A model generated the notes under the pieces. That model worked only from the letters and a program-made list of their open reading frames with translations. It was not told where the DNA came from and searched no databases. Positions 23,156-31,954 of a DNA stretch of 64,000 nucleotides are shown piece by piece (within the stretch, counting starts at the first letter, position 1; each line of letters opens with the position of its first letter). The position numbers were made by a program, and so were the translations under genes. Origin of the DNA: CAZTCJ01 sp964612085 (GTDB lineage Bacteria; Pseudomonadota; Alphaproteobacteria; JAJFIK01); NCBI GenBank assembly GCA_964612085.1, contig CAZTCJ010000011.1, forward strand, positions 4,648 to 68,647, in the 5' to 3' direction.

Positions 23156-24412
23156 TCATTCCGTTGGCGGATAGTTCGGCGTCAATTTCAGCTCATGCCA
23201 ATAGCGCCAGATCAGCTTGAGGAGGGGCATGGGCTTGTAGCCCCTTTTGCGGTTCTGGAAGCCGATGGCGAAGAGCAAGCGGTACTGTTCCGCCAGATCC
23301 TTGTAGGCCTTGAGGAGGGGCGTGCGGCTGTCCCAGACATGGGTCGCTTCCGCGCCCGCCCCATTGACTTCGATGATGACGAAATCCCGTCCCGCCTGCA
23401 GGTCTTCCAGGCTGGGGAAGCGCACATCGAAGCGCCCGAAATAGAATTCCGGAATGGCCTTGGCGATGCGGTCGAAAGCCTCCGTCATCTCCGGCGTGAT
23501 GTAAGGGTTGCCGTCCTTGAAGATCGTGCCCCGGCTGTGGCTGCCCGCGAAAGCCAGGCGGTACGCTTCCCCTTCCGCCAGGACCTTCTCCAGATGGGCC
23601 TCGTGGCGCGCCAGATAAAGATGGGAGAGCTTGCCCGCCCTCGGATCGCGCTCGATCAGCTCCCGGAGCGTCGCCTGGCCGTCGCCGGTCACATAAGGGA
23701 AGTATTTGAGCGTCAGCGAGATGATCCGTCCCATCTCCGCGTCCGGTTCGCGCACATAGAACACACCGGCCTCGGCCTCATAAGGCACGAAAGCCTGCAG
23801 CATGACCGTCTCGCCGCGCGGGAAGGCCCGCAGATAGGCCTCGACATCGCAGGCGCTCTTGGCAAGGCGCACGCCCGCGCCCCGGCTGCCGATATCGGGC
23901 TTGATGGCCACGGGGAAGGTGAGCCCGGCATCCTCCATGGTGCTCAGCACACGGTCGAGCAAGGTGCCGGACGGCACTGGATCGTCCGGGACATCGATGG
24001 TCACGAACGGCGCGATCCATCGGCGTGCGTCCTGTGAGACGGTGTTCAGCACACAGGCTTTCGACTCGCCGATCAGGCCGCCCGCGGGAAACAGCGGATT
24101 GGCGATGGTCGGCAAGGTCAGGCCGCGATACCGGATCCCCAGATAGGCCCACCACACGAACAAGGGCGCGTAGAAAACAATGGGTCGCCACATCTCGAAG
24201 AAGGACAGCGGCGGCGCCGTCTTGTCGAGCGGCGGCAGACCGGTATGCATGGCGCCCGTGTGATACTGGCCCGTGTCGCCGCTGCTGCCCGCTTCCTCCG
24301 GATGCCCCATGTCGGGGGCGGTTTCATCCGTCCCGTCTTGCCGGTCCTTGGGCACCGCCGCCGGGGCAGGATTGGCCCAGGGCGCGCTGACCGCTCTTGG
24401 CGCTTCGCTCAT
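23156..24412 (-). CDS. ATP-grasp domain protein (D-Ala-D-Ala ligase-like), with an N-terminal hydrophobic segment
   Basis: The 418-aa protein has an ATP-grasp core: VAIKPDIGSRGAGVRLA (168-184) for ATP binding, LQAFVPYEAEAGVFYVRE (205-222), and the Mg-binding ending FVIIEVNGAGAEATH. A disordered N-terminus of 65 residues precedes a hydrophobic segment (IVFYAPLFVWWAYLGIRY, 78-95), so it may sit at the membrane. ATP-grasp ligases join a carboxylate to an amine or thiol. Its ATG overlaps the stop of the upstream DedA gene (24409-24412), indicating joint production. The substrate is unknown. Confidence 0.75.
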   Translation of the reverse strand: MSEAPRAVSAPWANPAPAAVPKDRQDGTDETAPDMGHPEEAGSSGDTGQYHTGAMHTGLPPLDKTAPPLSFFEMWRPIVFYAPLFVWWAYLGIRYRGLTLPTIANPLFPAGGLIGESKACVLNTVSQDARRWIAPFVTIDVPDDPVPSGTLLDRVLSTMEDAGLTFPVAIKPDIGSRGAGVRLAKSACDVEAYLRAFPRGETVMLQAFVPYEAEAGVFYVREPDAEMGRIISLTLKYFPYVTGDGQATLRELIERDPRAGKLSHLYLARHEAHLEKVLAEGEAYRLAFAGSHSRGTIFKDGNPYITPEMTEAFDRIAKAIPEFYFGRFDVRFPSLEDLQAGRDFVIIEVNGAGAEATHVWDSRTPLLKAYKDLAEQYRLLFAIGFQNRKRGYKPMPLLKLIWRYWHELKLTPNYPPTE

Positions 24413-25011
24413 GATGTTATTCCGTCCGTATTGGTGCCGTTGGCGCCGAAGCGTTTGGCGATCAGCCGGGGCAGGAAGATGGCCGCGGCCACGAGGAGGA
24501 GACCCGGCACCCAGCTCCATTCGCCGAAGATCTGGGCGGCCAGTTGTCCGAATGTCAAAACCAGGAAAAAAAAGCTCGTGGTCCAGAGCAGGCATGCGGT
24601 CACGATGATCATGGCGAAGCGGGTCAGGGGCACACGGACGAACCCGCTCGTGGTATAGGTCGGCAGTCTCAGTCCGGGAACGAACCGCGCGCCGAGCAGG
24701 GTCAGGATCAGCCGCTGGCCCAGCCAGTCCCGGCCCTTGTTCAGCCTGTCCATGCCGATGCGCTCGCGCAGCCACTGCCATTGGCCGGCGCCGTAGCCGA
24801 GCCCGTAAAGCCCGAGATCGCCGATGATGATGCCGATATAAAGGGCGCTCAAGGCGGCGGCCGGATGAATCATGCCGTCGGCCGCGAGCAGGCCCGCCGT
24901 TACGGTGGCCACATCCTCCAGGATGAAGGTGGCGAGCAAAATGGCCCAGAACAGCAGCAGCGGCTGATCCTTCATCATGCCGAGCATGTCGCCGATCATT
25001 TCCGTTGACAC
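24409..25011 (-). CDS. DedA family membrane protein
   Basis: The 200-aa product has the DedA (SNARE-associated/UPF0043) pattern: an early ILEDVATVTAG segment, the GDLGLYGLGY region, and the hallmark ARFVPGLRLPTYTTSGF, with four to five hydrophobic helices. DedA proteins recycle or flip polyprenyl phosphate and phospholipids. The start is GTG 25011 with GAGGGAAG at good spacing; ATG 24999 is possible. It overlaps the ATP-grasp gene and lies 55 bp downstream of the alpha/beta hydrolase gene. Confidence 0.82.
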   Translation of the reverse strand: MSTEMIGDMLGMMKDQPLLLFWAILLATFILEDVATVTAGLLAADGMIHPAAALSALYIGIIIGDLGLYGLGYGAGQWQWLRERIGMDRLNKGRDWLGQRLILTLLGARFVPGLRLPTYTTSGFVRVPLTRFAMIIVTACLLWTTSFFFLVLTFGQLAAQIFGEWSWVPGLLLVAAAIFLPRLIAKRFGANGTNTDGITS

Positions 25012-25066
25012 GGGCTTGTCTTCCCTCTCGTTGGTCTGTGGCGGCGGCCAGCGCCGGTTGTTGTGC

Positions 25067-26032
25067 TCAAGGACCGCGTTGCAGGCTGACGGCGCGGGCG
25101 ACGGCCTGATCGAGGACATCTTTCGAATGCCAGGGCAGGAAGTGGTTGCGCCCTTCCAGAATGACGATTTCCAGCTCCTCCAGAGCGGTAAACTGCTCTT
25201 CCATGAAGTCCACATTCTCGACCGGCACCAGATCGTCTTCCGTGCCGTGAACGATCACCGTCGGCACCCGGATCGTATCGAGCCGGGCCTGGAGCAGGCG
25301 CAGTTCTTCTTCCAGAGCCATCAGTTCCTGATTGGCGTTGCGGATGGCGCGCGGCAGTATGGACCGGATGACCGGCCATTCGCCGACCGGCTGCATGAAA
25401 TGCACATCCTCCAGATCCGGATCGAGGGAGCCTGCGGCGATGACGAGGCCGCCGACCTTGCCGGGAAAATCGGCGGCGGCCTGCACGATGATCGGTCCGC
25501 CCAGGGAATGGCCGACCAGGATCGGCCAGAGCCCGTCGCGTTCGACAAGGAAAGGTTCCAGGGCGCGCGCCTGGCCCGCCAGGCTGATCACGGCGCGTTT
25601 CGGGCCGCTTTCGCCAAAGCCGGGACGGTCGATGGCGATCACTTCGAAGCCGGGCAGGGGCGGCTCGATCATATAGTCGGACCAGCCCGTGGCATTGCCG
25701 GGCGTGCCGTGAACGAAAATGATGCGCGGACCGCCAGGCGTGCCGCCGCTCAGATAGCTGATGGCGATCTCTTGGTCCGCGTCGTCGGTGATGCCGGTCA
25801 CTGCGACATTCGAGCGCGCCAACCCTTGGATCGTGTCGGTGTCGGCGGCCGGGCCGGGAATGCCGCAGCCGGGGAGCGCCAGCATCAAACTCAAGGCGTG
25901 CAGTGGCCGGAAATGAGGTTTTCCGTCCTGCGCCGAGCGGGCGGGCACGGTGTCGCGCCGGACGCGCCGCTGCCGCAAGGATACGGAAGGCGGGCGCTCG
26001 CCGGTCGAGCCGCTTCGGATCGGGTCTGACAT
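25067..26032 (-). CDS. Alpha/beta hydrolase, probably a lipoprotein or exported
   Basis: The hydrolase fold is shown by IIFVHGTPGNATGW (oxyanion HGTPG), the nucleophile elbow GHSLGGP, and a late HGTEDDLVP (acid) and GRNHFLPW (His). An N-terminal segment LSLMLALPGCGIPG could be a lipobox, but it is preceded by about 40 charged residues, longer than usual for a signal. ATG 26032 has GAGGGAGCGG. It precedes the dedA gene on the same strand and is likely to be co-transcribed. Confidence 0.8.
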   Translation of the reverse strand: MSDPIRSGSTGERPPSVSLRQRRVRRDTVPARSAQDGKPHFRPLHALSLMLALPGCGIPGPAADTDTIQGLARSNVAVTGITDDADQEIAISYLSGGTPGGPRIIFVHGTPGNATGWSDYMIEPPLPGFEVIAIDRPGFGESGPKRAVISLAGQARALEPFLVERDGLWPILVGHSLGGPIIVQAAADFPGKVGGLVIAAGSLDPDLEDVHFMQPVGEWPVIRSILPRAIRNANQELMALEEELRLLQARLDTIRVPTVIVHGTEDDLVPVENVDFMEEQFTALEELEIVILEGRNHFLPWHSKDVLDQAVARAVSLQRGP

Positions 26033-26062
26033 GGAAGGCCGCTCCCTCAGGTCCCAGAGAAC

Positions 26063-26077
26063 GAGGTGATTCACCTC
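26063..26077. promoter_or_regulatory. Perfect palindrome GAGGTGATTCACCTC, candidate operator
   Basis: Seven-base arms surround a single base, 31 bp before the hydrolase start and downstream of cheY. There is no T-run on the minus strand, so a repressor site is more likely than a terminator. Another inverted repeat, CTGTCA-N7-TGACAG, lies near 26112-26130. Confidence 0.35.
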
Positions 26078-26167
26078 ATTTTACTGGCACATGGGCGGCC
26101 TGCCGAGTGCTGTCAAAGAAACTGACAGGCTTGTGATAGGATTTGCCTAATGAACCGCGAGCCGCTC

Positions 26168-26542
26168 TCAGGCGGCCTGGCCCGGCAGCACCGCATCGAT
26201 CTTTTGCTTCAACGTGGCGGCATTGAAGGGTTTGACGATATAATTGTTCACGCCAGCCTTCTTTGCCGCAACGACGTTCTCGGTTTTCGATTCCGCCGTC
26301 ACCATGATGAAGGGGATGTCCTTGAGCTGGTCGTCGGCGCGGATCTCCTTCAGGAGTTCGTAGCCGGTCATCGGTTCCATATTCCAGTCGGAGATTATAA
26401 GACCGTAGCTGCTGCGGCGCAGTTTGGCCAAGGCCGAAGCGCCGTCTTCCGCATCGTCGATATCGTCGTAGCTCAACTGCGTGAGCAGATTGCGGATAAT
26501 GCGGCGCATCGTGGCGTAGTCGTCAACCACAAGAATTTTCAT
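26168..26542 (-). CDS. cheY: CheY-like single-domain response regulator
   Basis: A free receiver domain of 124 aa with acidic pocket Asp7/Asp8, phosphoacceptor Asp52 (SDWNMEP), Thr82 (MVTAES), and Lys104 (YIVKPF). The WNMEPMTGYELL and FIMVTAE sequences are characteristic of chemotaxis CheY, which binds the flagellar switch. No other chemotaxis gene is close, so it may act with kinases elsewhere; alphaproteobacteria often have several CheYs. A GAAGGAAACGGGG ribosome site precedes the ATG. Confidence 0.85.
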   Translation of the reverse strand: MKILVVDDYATMRRIIRNLLTQLSYDDIDDAEDGASALAKLRRSSYGLIISDWNMEPMTGYELLKEIRADDQLKDIPFIMVTAESKTENVVAAKKAGVNNYIVKPFNAATLKQKIDAVLPGQAA

Positions 26543-26590
26543 GCCCCGTTTCCTTCACCTTTTGCCTTTAAGTCCTCATCTGCCGCGACC

Positions 26591-26611
26591 TTGGCAGACA
26601 CTTCTTGCCAA
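26591..26611. promoter_or_regulatory. Inverted repeat TTGGCA-N9-TGCCAA between cheY and the SDR gene
   Basis: This 6-bp-arm dyad lies in the divergent region between cheY (start 26542) and the SDR gene (start 26678) and could be an operator for either. No binder is identified. Confidence 0.25.
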
Positions 26612-26677
26612 CGGGTTACGGCTGAACGACAAGGCTGAGATCGGCCATCAAAGGCCTGGGACTGGGTGGGAAAGACC

Positions 26678-27541
26678 ATGAAAAAAAGCACTGCGATGCA
26701 AGGCAAGCGCGTTGTCGTGACCGGCGCGACGGATGGGATCGGGCGGGTGACCGCGCGCCGTCTTGCCGGGCTCGGTGCCGAGGTTCTGCTGGTGGGCCGC
26801 AATAAGGAAAAGGCCGAAAAAGTGGTCGCCGATATCCGCCAGAAGACCGGCAATGCGGATGTCGATTTCCTGATCGCCGATCTGTCGAGCCAGAACGAAA
26901 TCCGCATCCTGGCCCATGAGATCCAGCAGCGCTTTTCCTCCATTGACGTACTGATCAATAATGCGGGCGCACTGTTCATGATCCGCCAGTTGAGCGTCGA
27001 TGGTATCGAAATGACCTTTGCGCTCAATCATTTATCCTATTATCTGCTGACCCGCCTGTTGATGGATCAGATCCTAGCCGCACCCCGCGCGCGCGTGATC
27101 AATGTTTCGTCCGTGGCCCACCAAGGGGTCTCGCTCGATTTCGACGATCTGCAACTCGATCAGGACTATGACGGTTGGCAGGCTTATAAGCGCTCCAAGC
27201 TGTGCAATCTCTATTTCACCTATGCGCTGGCCCGGCGCTTGCGGGAAACGTCCGTGACCGTCAATGCGCTCCACCCCGGTTTCGTCCGTACCCGGTTCGG
27301 GAACAACAATGAAGGCATGGCGAAGATGATGTTGAGCGTCGCCAAGAACATCGTCGCCATCTCGCCGGAAAAAGGCGCGCGCACCAGCGTGTTCCTGGCC
27401 GCAGCCCCCCAGGTGGAAGGGGTGACGGGCGAATATTTCGTCAAGAGCCGATCCACCAAATCCTCCCGGGTCTCGCGCCATGCGGACGCGACGGAGCGTC
27501 TGTGGGCGGTCAGCGCCACCATGACCGGCCTCGCGCCGTAA
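26678..27541 (+). CDS. Short-chain dehydrogenase (retinol dehydrogenase-like)
   Basis: An SDR of 287 aa with TGATDGIG, a following GRNKEKAEKV (Arg suggests NADP), NNAG, and the YKRSK catalytic pair after the SSVAHQG serine. The INVSSVAHQ, ALHPGFVRTRFG and NLYFTYALARRL segments are typical of the retinol-dehydrogenase/WWOX-like branch. ATG 26678 is used, with GGGAAAG before it; an upstream in-frame GTG (26666) is possible. A methyltransferase gene follows 12 bp later. Confidence 0.82.
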   Translation: MKKSTAMQGKRVVVTGATDGIGRVTARRLAGLGAEVLLVGRNKEKAEKVVADIRQKTGNADVDFLIADLSSQNEIRILAHEIQQRFSSIDVLINNAGALFMIRQLSVDGIEMTFALNHLSYYLLTRLLMDQILAAPRARVINVSSVAHQGVSLDFDDLQLDQDYDGWQAYKRSKLCNLYFTYALARRLRETSVTVNALHPGFVRTRFGNNNEGMAKMMLSVAKNIVAISPEKGARTSVFLAAAPQVEGVTGEYFVKSRSTKSSRVSRHADATERLWAVSATMTGLAP

Positions 27542-27553
27542 GGCGGACCGGGC

Positions 27554-28165
27554 GTGAAACTTCCCCTCGATATCGACAGCGTGAAAGGCTTTCTCGACCC
27601 GCAAGAAGGCCGGGCCTTGTTTGAGGCCGCGCTGGCGGCGGGGGGCGGGCGGCCCTGGGTCGAGATCGGCAGCTATTGCGGTAAATCCACGGTCTATCTG
27701 GGCACGGCGGCACGGCAAACGGGCACGACGCTGTTCGCCGTCGATCATCACCGGGGCTCTGAAGAAAACCAGCCGGGTTGGGAGTATCACGATACGGAAC
27801 TGTGGGACGAGGCCGCCGGCGCGCTCGATACCCTGCCCACATTCCGCGATACTCTGCGACGGGCCGCGCTCGAAGACGTGGTGGTGCCGGTGGTGACGCG
27901 CTCAAGGACCCTGGCCAAGGTCTGGCGCGAGCCCTTGGGGTTTCTCTTTATCGATGGCGGACATACGCGCGAAGCGGCGGAAGCGGATTACCGCAACTGG
28001 GCGCCCCATGTGATGCCGGGCGGTACGCTCGCCATTCACGACGTCTTTCCGAATCCGGACGACGGCGGGCGGCCGCCTTACGAAATCTATTGCCTGGCGC
28101 TGGCCTCGGGGCTTTTCGAGGAGATCGACGCGGTCAAAAGCTTACGCCTCCTGCGCCGCCTGTGA
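27554..28165 (+). CDS. Class I SAM-dependent methyltransferase (Methyltransf_24 type)
   Basis: The 203-aa protein has the motif I variant WVEIGSYCGKSTVYLG (35-50), an acidic strand-2 end, FLFIDGGHTREAAEADYRNW and GGTLAIHDVFP, the pattern of the small methyltransferases near cephalosporin hydroxylase and CmcI. The start is GTG 27554. Its 3' end overlaps the convergent toroid gene by 24 bp. Substrate unknown; it is likely co-transcribed with the SDR. Confidence 0.72.
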   Translation: MKLPLDIDSVKGFLDPQEGRALFEAALAAGGGRPWVEIGSYCGKSTVYLGTAARQTGTTLFAVDHHRGSEENQPGWEYHDTELWDEAAGALDTLPTFRDTLRRAALEDVVVPVVTRSRTLAKVWREPLGFLFIDGGHTREAAEADYRNWAPHVMPGGTLAIHDVFPNPDDGGRPPYEIYCLALASGLFEEIDAVKSLRLLRRL

Positions 28166-29239
28166 CGCGGCCTCCTCGTCGTCCGGATCCGTGAACAGGC
28201 CCGAAGCGGGCGTGAGGCGCAGCAACGCATCGGCGGCGAGGATCATGGCGGCGGCGGTCCAGGCGGGTTTCTCATCCGGCCACGGCACAGCGGCCTCGTA
28301 TTGATAGCCCATCCAATAGGCGCCGTCCTCGTCGCGCCATTGATGCAGCCAGGAATAAACGGCCGCGGCCCGCTCCCGGTCGCCCAGGGCCAGCAGCGCC
28401 ATCACCAGCTCGGCGCTCTCGGCCACCGTCACCCAGGGCTGATGCAAGGTGCAGCGGCAGCCTTTTCCCTCACTGACGAACTGATCCCAGCGGGCGGCAA
28501 GACGGGCCCGGCCCGCATCGCCCCGGTAGACGCCCGCCAGAACGGGATAGAACCAGTCCATGGAGAAGTGGTCCTTCTTCTCCCATTGGCGGTCGAAACG
28601 GTGGGGCTTGGTGCGCAAGGCCTCGCCGAGAAGGGCGCGGGCGTTGAGCCAGTCGGGCCGTTCGGCCCCTGCCTCCACCGAGAGCCGCCAGGCAGTGGCG
28701 AGGCTTTTGTAGATCGAACTGCAGCCAGTGATGAGCGCGTCGTTTTCCGGCGTGCCTTCATCGTGCGCGGCCCAGCGGATATCCCCATGCTCCGTCTGCA
28801 GAGAAAGCACGAAATCGATGGAGCGCTCAGCCATGGGCCAGAACCGGGCAAGAAACGCCTCATCGCCGGTTACCAGGTAGTAATGCAGGATGCCGGTGGC
28901 CGGATAAGCGCAGAAATTACTGTCCCGGATTTTCTTCTCGGATTCGCCGTCGCCGGTATATTTGGACTCGTCCATGGGCACGGCGGCGCCATATTGCGCC
29001 CACCAGGAGCCGTCAGCAAGCTGTGTATTTTCCAGGAACGCGTAGGCCTTGAGCGCTTCGCCAGTGCGGCCCAGCACGGTCAGGCCCATGGCCGCTTCCG
29101 TATGGTTCCACGGATCGATCACGCCGCCATCATACCAAGGGATGGCGCCGTTATCGCGCTGCAGATCGCAGATGCGCCGGACGGCGCCGTCGAAAAACCC
29201 TTCCTCGACGGCCTGTTTTGTCAGATGAAGCGTGTTCAC
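28142..29239 (-). CDS. Alpha/alpha-toroid (prenyltransferase/glycosidase-fold) protein
   Basis: The 365-aa product shows repeated helical pairs with W/G-rich turns (GAIPWYDGGVIDPWNHTEAAMG, DGSWWAQYGAA, YWMGYQYEAAVPWPD), characteristic of (alpha/alpha)6 barrels. Similar proteins, often annotated prenyltransferase, are seen with GT4 and methyltransferase genes in bacterial glycoconjugate clusters. No catalytic acid pair is evident to me. Its ATG overlaps the upstream methyltransferase stop by 4 bp (29236-29239). Confidence 0.65.
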   Translation of the reverse strand: MNTLHLTKQAVEEGFFDGAVRRICDLQRDNGAIPWYDGGVIDPWNHTEAAMGLTVLGRTGEALKAYAFLENTQLADGSWWAQYGAAVPMDESKYTGDGESEKKIRDSNFCAYPATGILHYYLVTGDEAFLARFWPMAERSIDFVLSLQTEHGDIRWAAHDEGTPENDALITGCSSIYKSLATAWRLSVEAGAERPDWLNARALLGEALRTKPHRFDRQWEKKDHFSMDWFYPVLAGVYRGDAGRARLAARWDQFVSEGKGCRCTLHQPWVTVAESAELVMALLALGDRERAAAVYSWLHQWRDEDGAYWMGYQYEAAVPWPDEKPAWTAAAMILAADALLRLTPASGLFTDPDDEEAASQAAQEA

Positions 29240-29958
29240 GGGGCGGTTGCCTCAGGCTTGTCGAAATAAAGCACCACGCTCTTGCCCATGAGCGGGTCGG
29301 CGACGGCCGAGAGCGCGCGGGTGAACAAGGGGCGCTTCATGATGTCCCAGACCAGAAGCTTGTGGTACTGACGAATGAACCAGTTGGTGTCGCGGGCCTC
29401 CCACATGGCGCATTTCAGCCACCAGTAAGGGGAATGGAGCCCGTGGGCCCAATGGCGGCGGGTGAAGCGGAAACCGCAGGCCTCGATATCCCGGCGCAAG
29501 GCCTGGTCCTGGAAGATGCGCACATGGCCGCCCGGTGTGTTGTGATAGTGCTCGCTCAAGCGCCAGCAGATCCATTCGGGCCAATAGCGGGGTACGCTGA
29601 CGGCCAGTTGCCCGCCCGGTTTCAGGATGCGCGTGATTTCCGTCAATGCCTGTTGGTAATCGGGAATGTGTTCCAGCACTTCCGAACAGACGATCACGTC
29701 GAACTGATTGTCGGCGAAGGGCAGGGTCAAAGCGTTGCCCGCCAGCACGCTCCAGCGCGGTTCCGGATCGTCCAGGTTCGGCGCAGCCTCGAAGCCTTGG
29801 CGCGCGGTTTTCAGATCGTCCACGGACAGATCGACGCCCACCGCCCGCGCCTTGGTGGCATAATAGATGGCATGGAGATGCCGGCCCTGGCCGCAGCCCA
29901 GATCGAGCGCCCAGGCGCCGTCCTCAAGCCGCAGCGATTTGAGGTCGACGGTCTGCAT
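29236..29958 (-). CDS. Class I SAM-dependent methyltransferase
   Basis: This 240-aa Methyltransf_11-type enzyme has ALDLGCGQGRHL (17-28), acidic GVDLSVDDL, FDVIVCSEVLEHIPDYQQAL and PGGQLAVSVPRYWPEW. The start at ATG 29958 lies 34 bp inside the upstream glycosyltransferase gene, a different frame, and no later start keeps motif I intact. The C-terminal half is aromatic-rich (HWAHGLHSPYWWLK), perhaps for a lipid-linked substrate. It is part of the operon with the GT4 and toroid genes. Confidence 0.78.
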   Translation of the reverse strand: MQTVDLKSLRLEDGAWALDLGCGQGRHLHAIYYATKARAVGVDLSVDDLKTARQGFEAAPNLDDPEPRWSVLAGNALTLPFADNQFDVIVCSEVLEHIPDYQQALTEITRILKPGGQLAVSVPRYWPEWICWRLSEHYHNTPGGHVRIFQDQALRRDIEACGFRFTRRHWAHGLHSPYWWLKCAMWEARDTNWFIRQYHKLLVWDIMKRPLFTRALSAVADPLMGKSVVLYFDKPEATAP

Positions 29959-31249
29959 GGGGCATCCATTCGGGCGAAGACAGCAAGCGGTAATAGACTT
30001 GCGAGACTTTGTGCGCCGCCGTCTCCCACGGGAAGACGCGCAAAACACGCTCCCGGCCGCGCGCCGACAGGTCGGAGCGCAAGTCCGGATCATCGAGCAG
30101 GGTGCCGATGGCATGTGCCAGGGCGCCGGGATCCTTGGGCGGCACCAGAAGCCCCGCATCGCCGACCACTTCCGGCAGCGATCCGCCGGTGGTAGACACC
30201 ACGGGCACACCGCAGGACATGGCCTCGCCCGCAGGCAGGCCGAATCCTTCGTAGACGGAGGGACAGACCGCGACCGTGGCTTCCGCGTAGAGGCGCGTGA
30301 TGTCCTCAAAGCTCAGATCGGAAACGAACTGCACCCGGTCCTTGATGCCGAGCCGGGTCAGCATGCGTTCGGTCAGGCCTTCGCGCAGCTTGCCGATGAC
30401 CATCAGTTCCAGATCCGGAAAGCGCTTGAGCAGCTCGTGATAGGCCTCGATCAGATAGACCAGGCCTTTGAGCGGCACATCGGCGCTGGCCGTGGTGATC
30501 AGCCGGTTGGGACGGCGGTTGATCTCGGGCAGCGGACGGAACAGCTCGTGGTCGATACCGTGATAGACCAGTTCCAGGCGCTCCTTCGGAATGCCGAAAT
30601 CCTCCGAGGCGTCGCGCCGCGTGGATTCCGAACAGACCAGCAACGGATCGAGCTGGCGGGCCACCTTGATCTGTTTGTTCACGAAGGAATACCAGCGCGA
30701 GACCAGCAGTTTGAGGCTGAAGGTGTCGGCGGCATCGAGCGAGATGCGCCGGTCCCGTGTGATCGGGTGGTGCAGCATACCGACCACGGGCAGGCCCATG
30801 CGCCGCAGCTTCAAGAGACCCATGCAGAGCGTTTGATTGTCGTGGACGATATCGTACTCGCCCGTGCGGCCCTTCATATATTCGACCATCCGCATACCGA
30901 AGGTGGTGGGTTCGGAAAACGCGCCCGAGATGTGCGAGAGATATTCGTAAAAATCCGTACCGTTCACCATGGCCCGTTTGGGCATGGCGGGCAGGCCCAT
31001 GAACACTTTCGGCTTGGCGTAGAGGTCGAGGGACTCGAGCTTGATCAGGCCGACGCGCGGATCGAGATCCGGATACGGAGGACCGGACATGACATCGACA
31101 CTATGACCGGCATCGACCAGCGCGCGGGAGAGAAAGCGCAGGTAAACCCCCTGGCCGCCCGTATGGGGATGGGAGCGGTAGCTCGGCATCAAAATCCGCA
31201 AGGGCCGGTCGGCGATTGCCTCGCGGGCAGGCAGGACATCATGCTGCAT
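29924..31249 (-). CDS. Glycosyltransferase family 4 protein
   Basis: The GT-B fold is seen in the N-terminal RILMPSYRSHPHTGGQGVYL (acceptor Gly loop) and the C-terminal donor domain with VYHGIDHELF, TTASADVPLKGLVYL (K for the diphosphate), and the EX7E motif EGFGLPAGE followed by AMSCGVPVV. It would transfer a sugar from a nucleotide donor, retaining configuration. It is the first gene of a three-gene overlapping operon with a methyltransferase and a toroid protein, probably for a methylated glycan or glycolipid. Confidence 0.88.
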   Translation of the reverse strand: MQHDVLPAREAIADRPLRILMPSYRSHPHTGGQGVYLRFLSRALVDAGHSVDVMSGPPYPDLDPRVGLIKLESLDLYAKPKVFMGLPAMPKRAMVNGTDFYEYLSHISGAFSEPTTFGMRMVEYMKGRTGEYDIVHDNQTLCMGLLKLRRMGLPVVGMLHHPITRDRRISLDAADTFSLKLLVSRWYSFVNKQIKVARQLDPLLVCSESTRRDASEDFGIPKERLELVYHGIDHELFRPLPEINRRPNRLITTASADVPLKGLVYLIEAYHELLKRFPDLELMVIGKLREGLTERMLTRLGIKDRVQFVSDLSFEDITRLYAEATVAVCPSVYEGFGLPAGEAMSCGVPVVSTTGGSLPEVVGDAGLLVPPKDPGALAHAIGTLLDDPDLRSDLSARGRERVLRVFPWETAAHKVSQVYYRLLSSPEWMPHADRRPQIAAA

Positions 31250-31390
31250 GAATGGCGTTCCCGTGCGCGATATGCGGCGGATGGCGCGGACCTCCCCCTT
31301 AGGAGCCTCAGCGCCGATTTGGAGGAATTGTCATAATCGCTTCGGACCGGGAGTGCAATCACCGGCTCCCGTCAGGCGATCATACGCCCG

Positions 31391-31942
31391 TTATGCGCGC
31401 CATTTGATCGAGCAGCCCATGCTGGGGATCTGGTGCTCAGGTCCTTTGCCGGTTTCTGCCACCTGCCGCATGGCCTCGAACAGGTCGCGCCGGGCGCCTT
31501 TCACCAGCGTGGTTTTCGATTCATCGAGCCGCCCGCGATATTGCAGGCCGTCAGACGCGTCGAAACCGAAGAAATCGGGCGTGCAGACCGCGTCATAGGC
31601 GCGCGCCACCTCTTGGGTCTCGTCGATGACGTAGGGGAACCCGAAGCCGTTCTCGGCGGCGAAGGCTTTCATGTTCTCGAAGGAGTCCGCCGGGTGGCTC
31701 ACCGTGTCATTGGGCATGATGGCGATGACGCCGATACCGATCTCTTGGAGCGCTTGCGCCTCCTCCGCGAGGCGGTCCGCGATGGCGCGCACATACGGGC
31801 AGTGATTGCAGATGAACATGACCAGCGTGCCCTTGGGGCCGCGCACGCTGTCGAGACTGTGGCGCTGGCCGTCGACGCCCGGCAGATCGAAGGCAGGCGC
31901 TTTCCAGCCGAAATCGCAGATCGGGGTTTCCGTGAGAGCCAT
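31391..31942 (-). CDS. Thioredoxin-fold peroxiredoxin-like protein
   Basis: The 183-aa protein has an AhpC/TSA-type fold: APAFDLPGVDG, VMFICNHCPYV with the Cys45-N-H-Cys48 redox pair, and a later VCTPDFFGFD. It is close to the PRX-like1 family, which is thioredoxin-like with an insertion and no known substrate. AGAAGGAGA precedes the ATG. It is 12 bp downstream of the beta-lactamase-fold gene, so they are probably co-transcribed. Confidence 0.82.
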   Translation of the reverse strand: MALTETPICDFGWKAPAFDLPGVDGQRHSLDSVRGPKGTLVMFICNHCPYVRAIADRLAEEAQALQEIGIGVIAIMPNDTVSHPADSFENMKAFAAENGFGFPYVIDETQEVARAYDAVCTPDFFGFDASDGLQYRGRLDESKTTLVKGARRDLFEAMRQVAETGKGPEHQIPSMGCSIKWRA

Positions 31943-31954
31943 GGGGTCTCCTTC

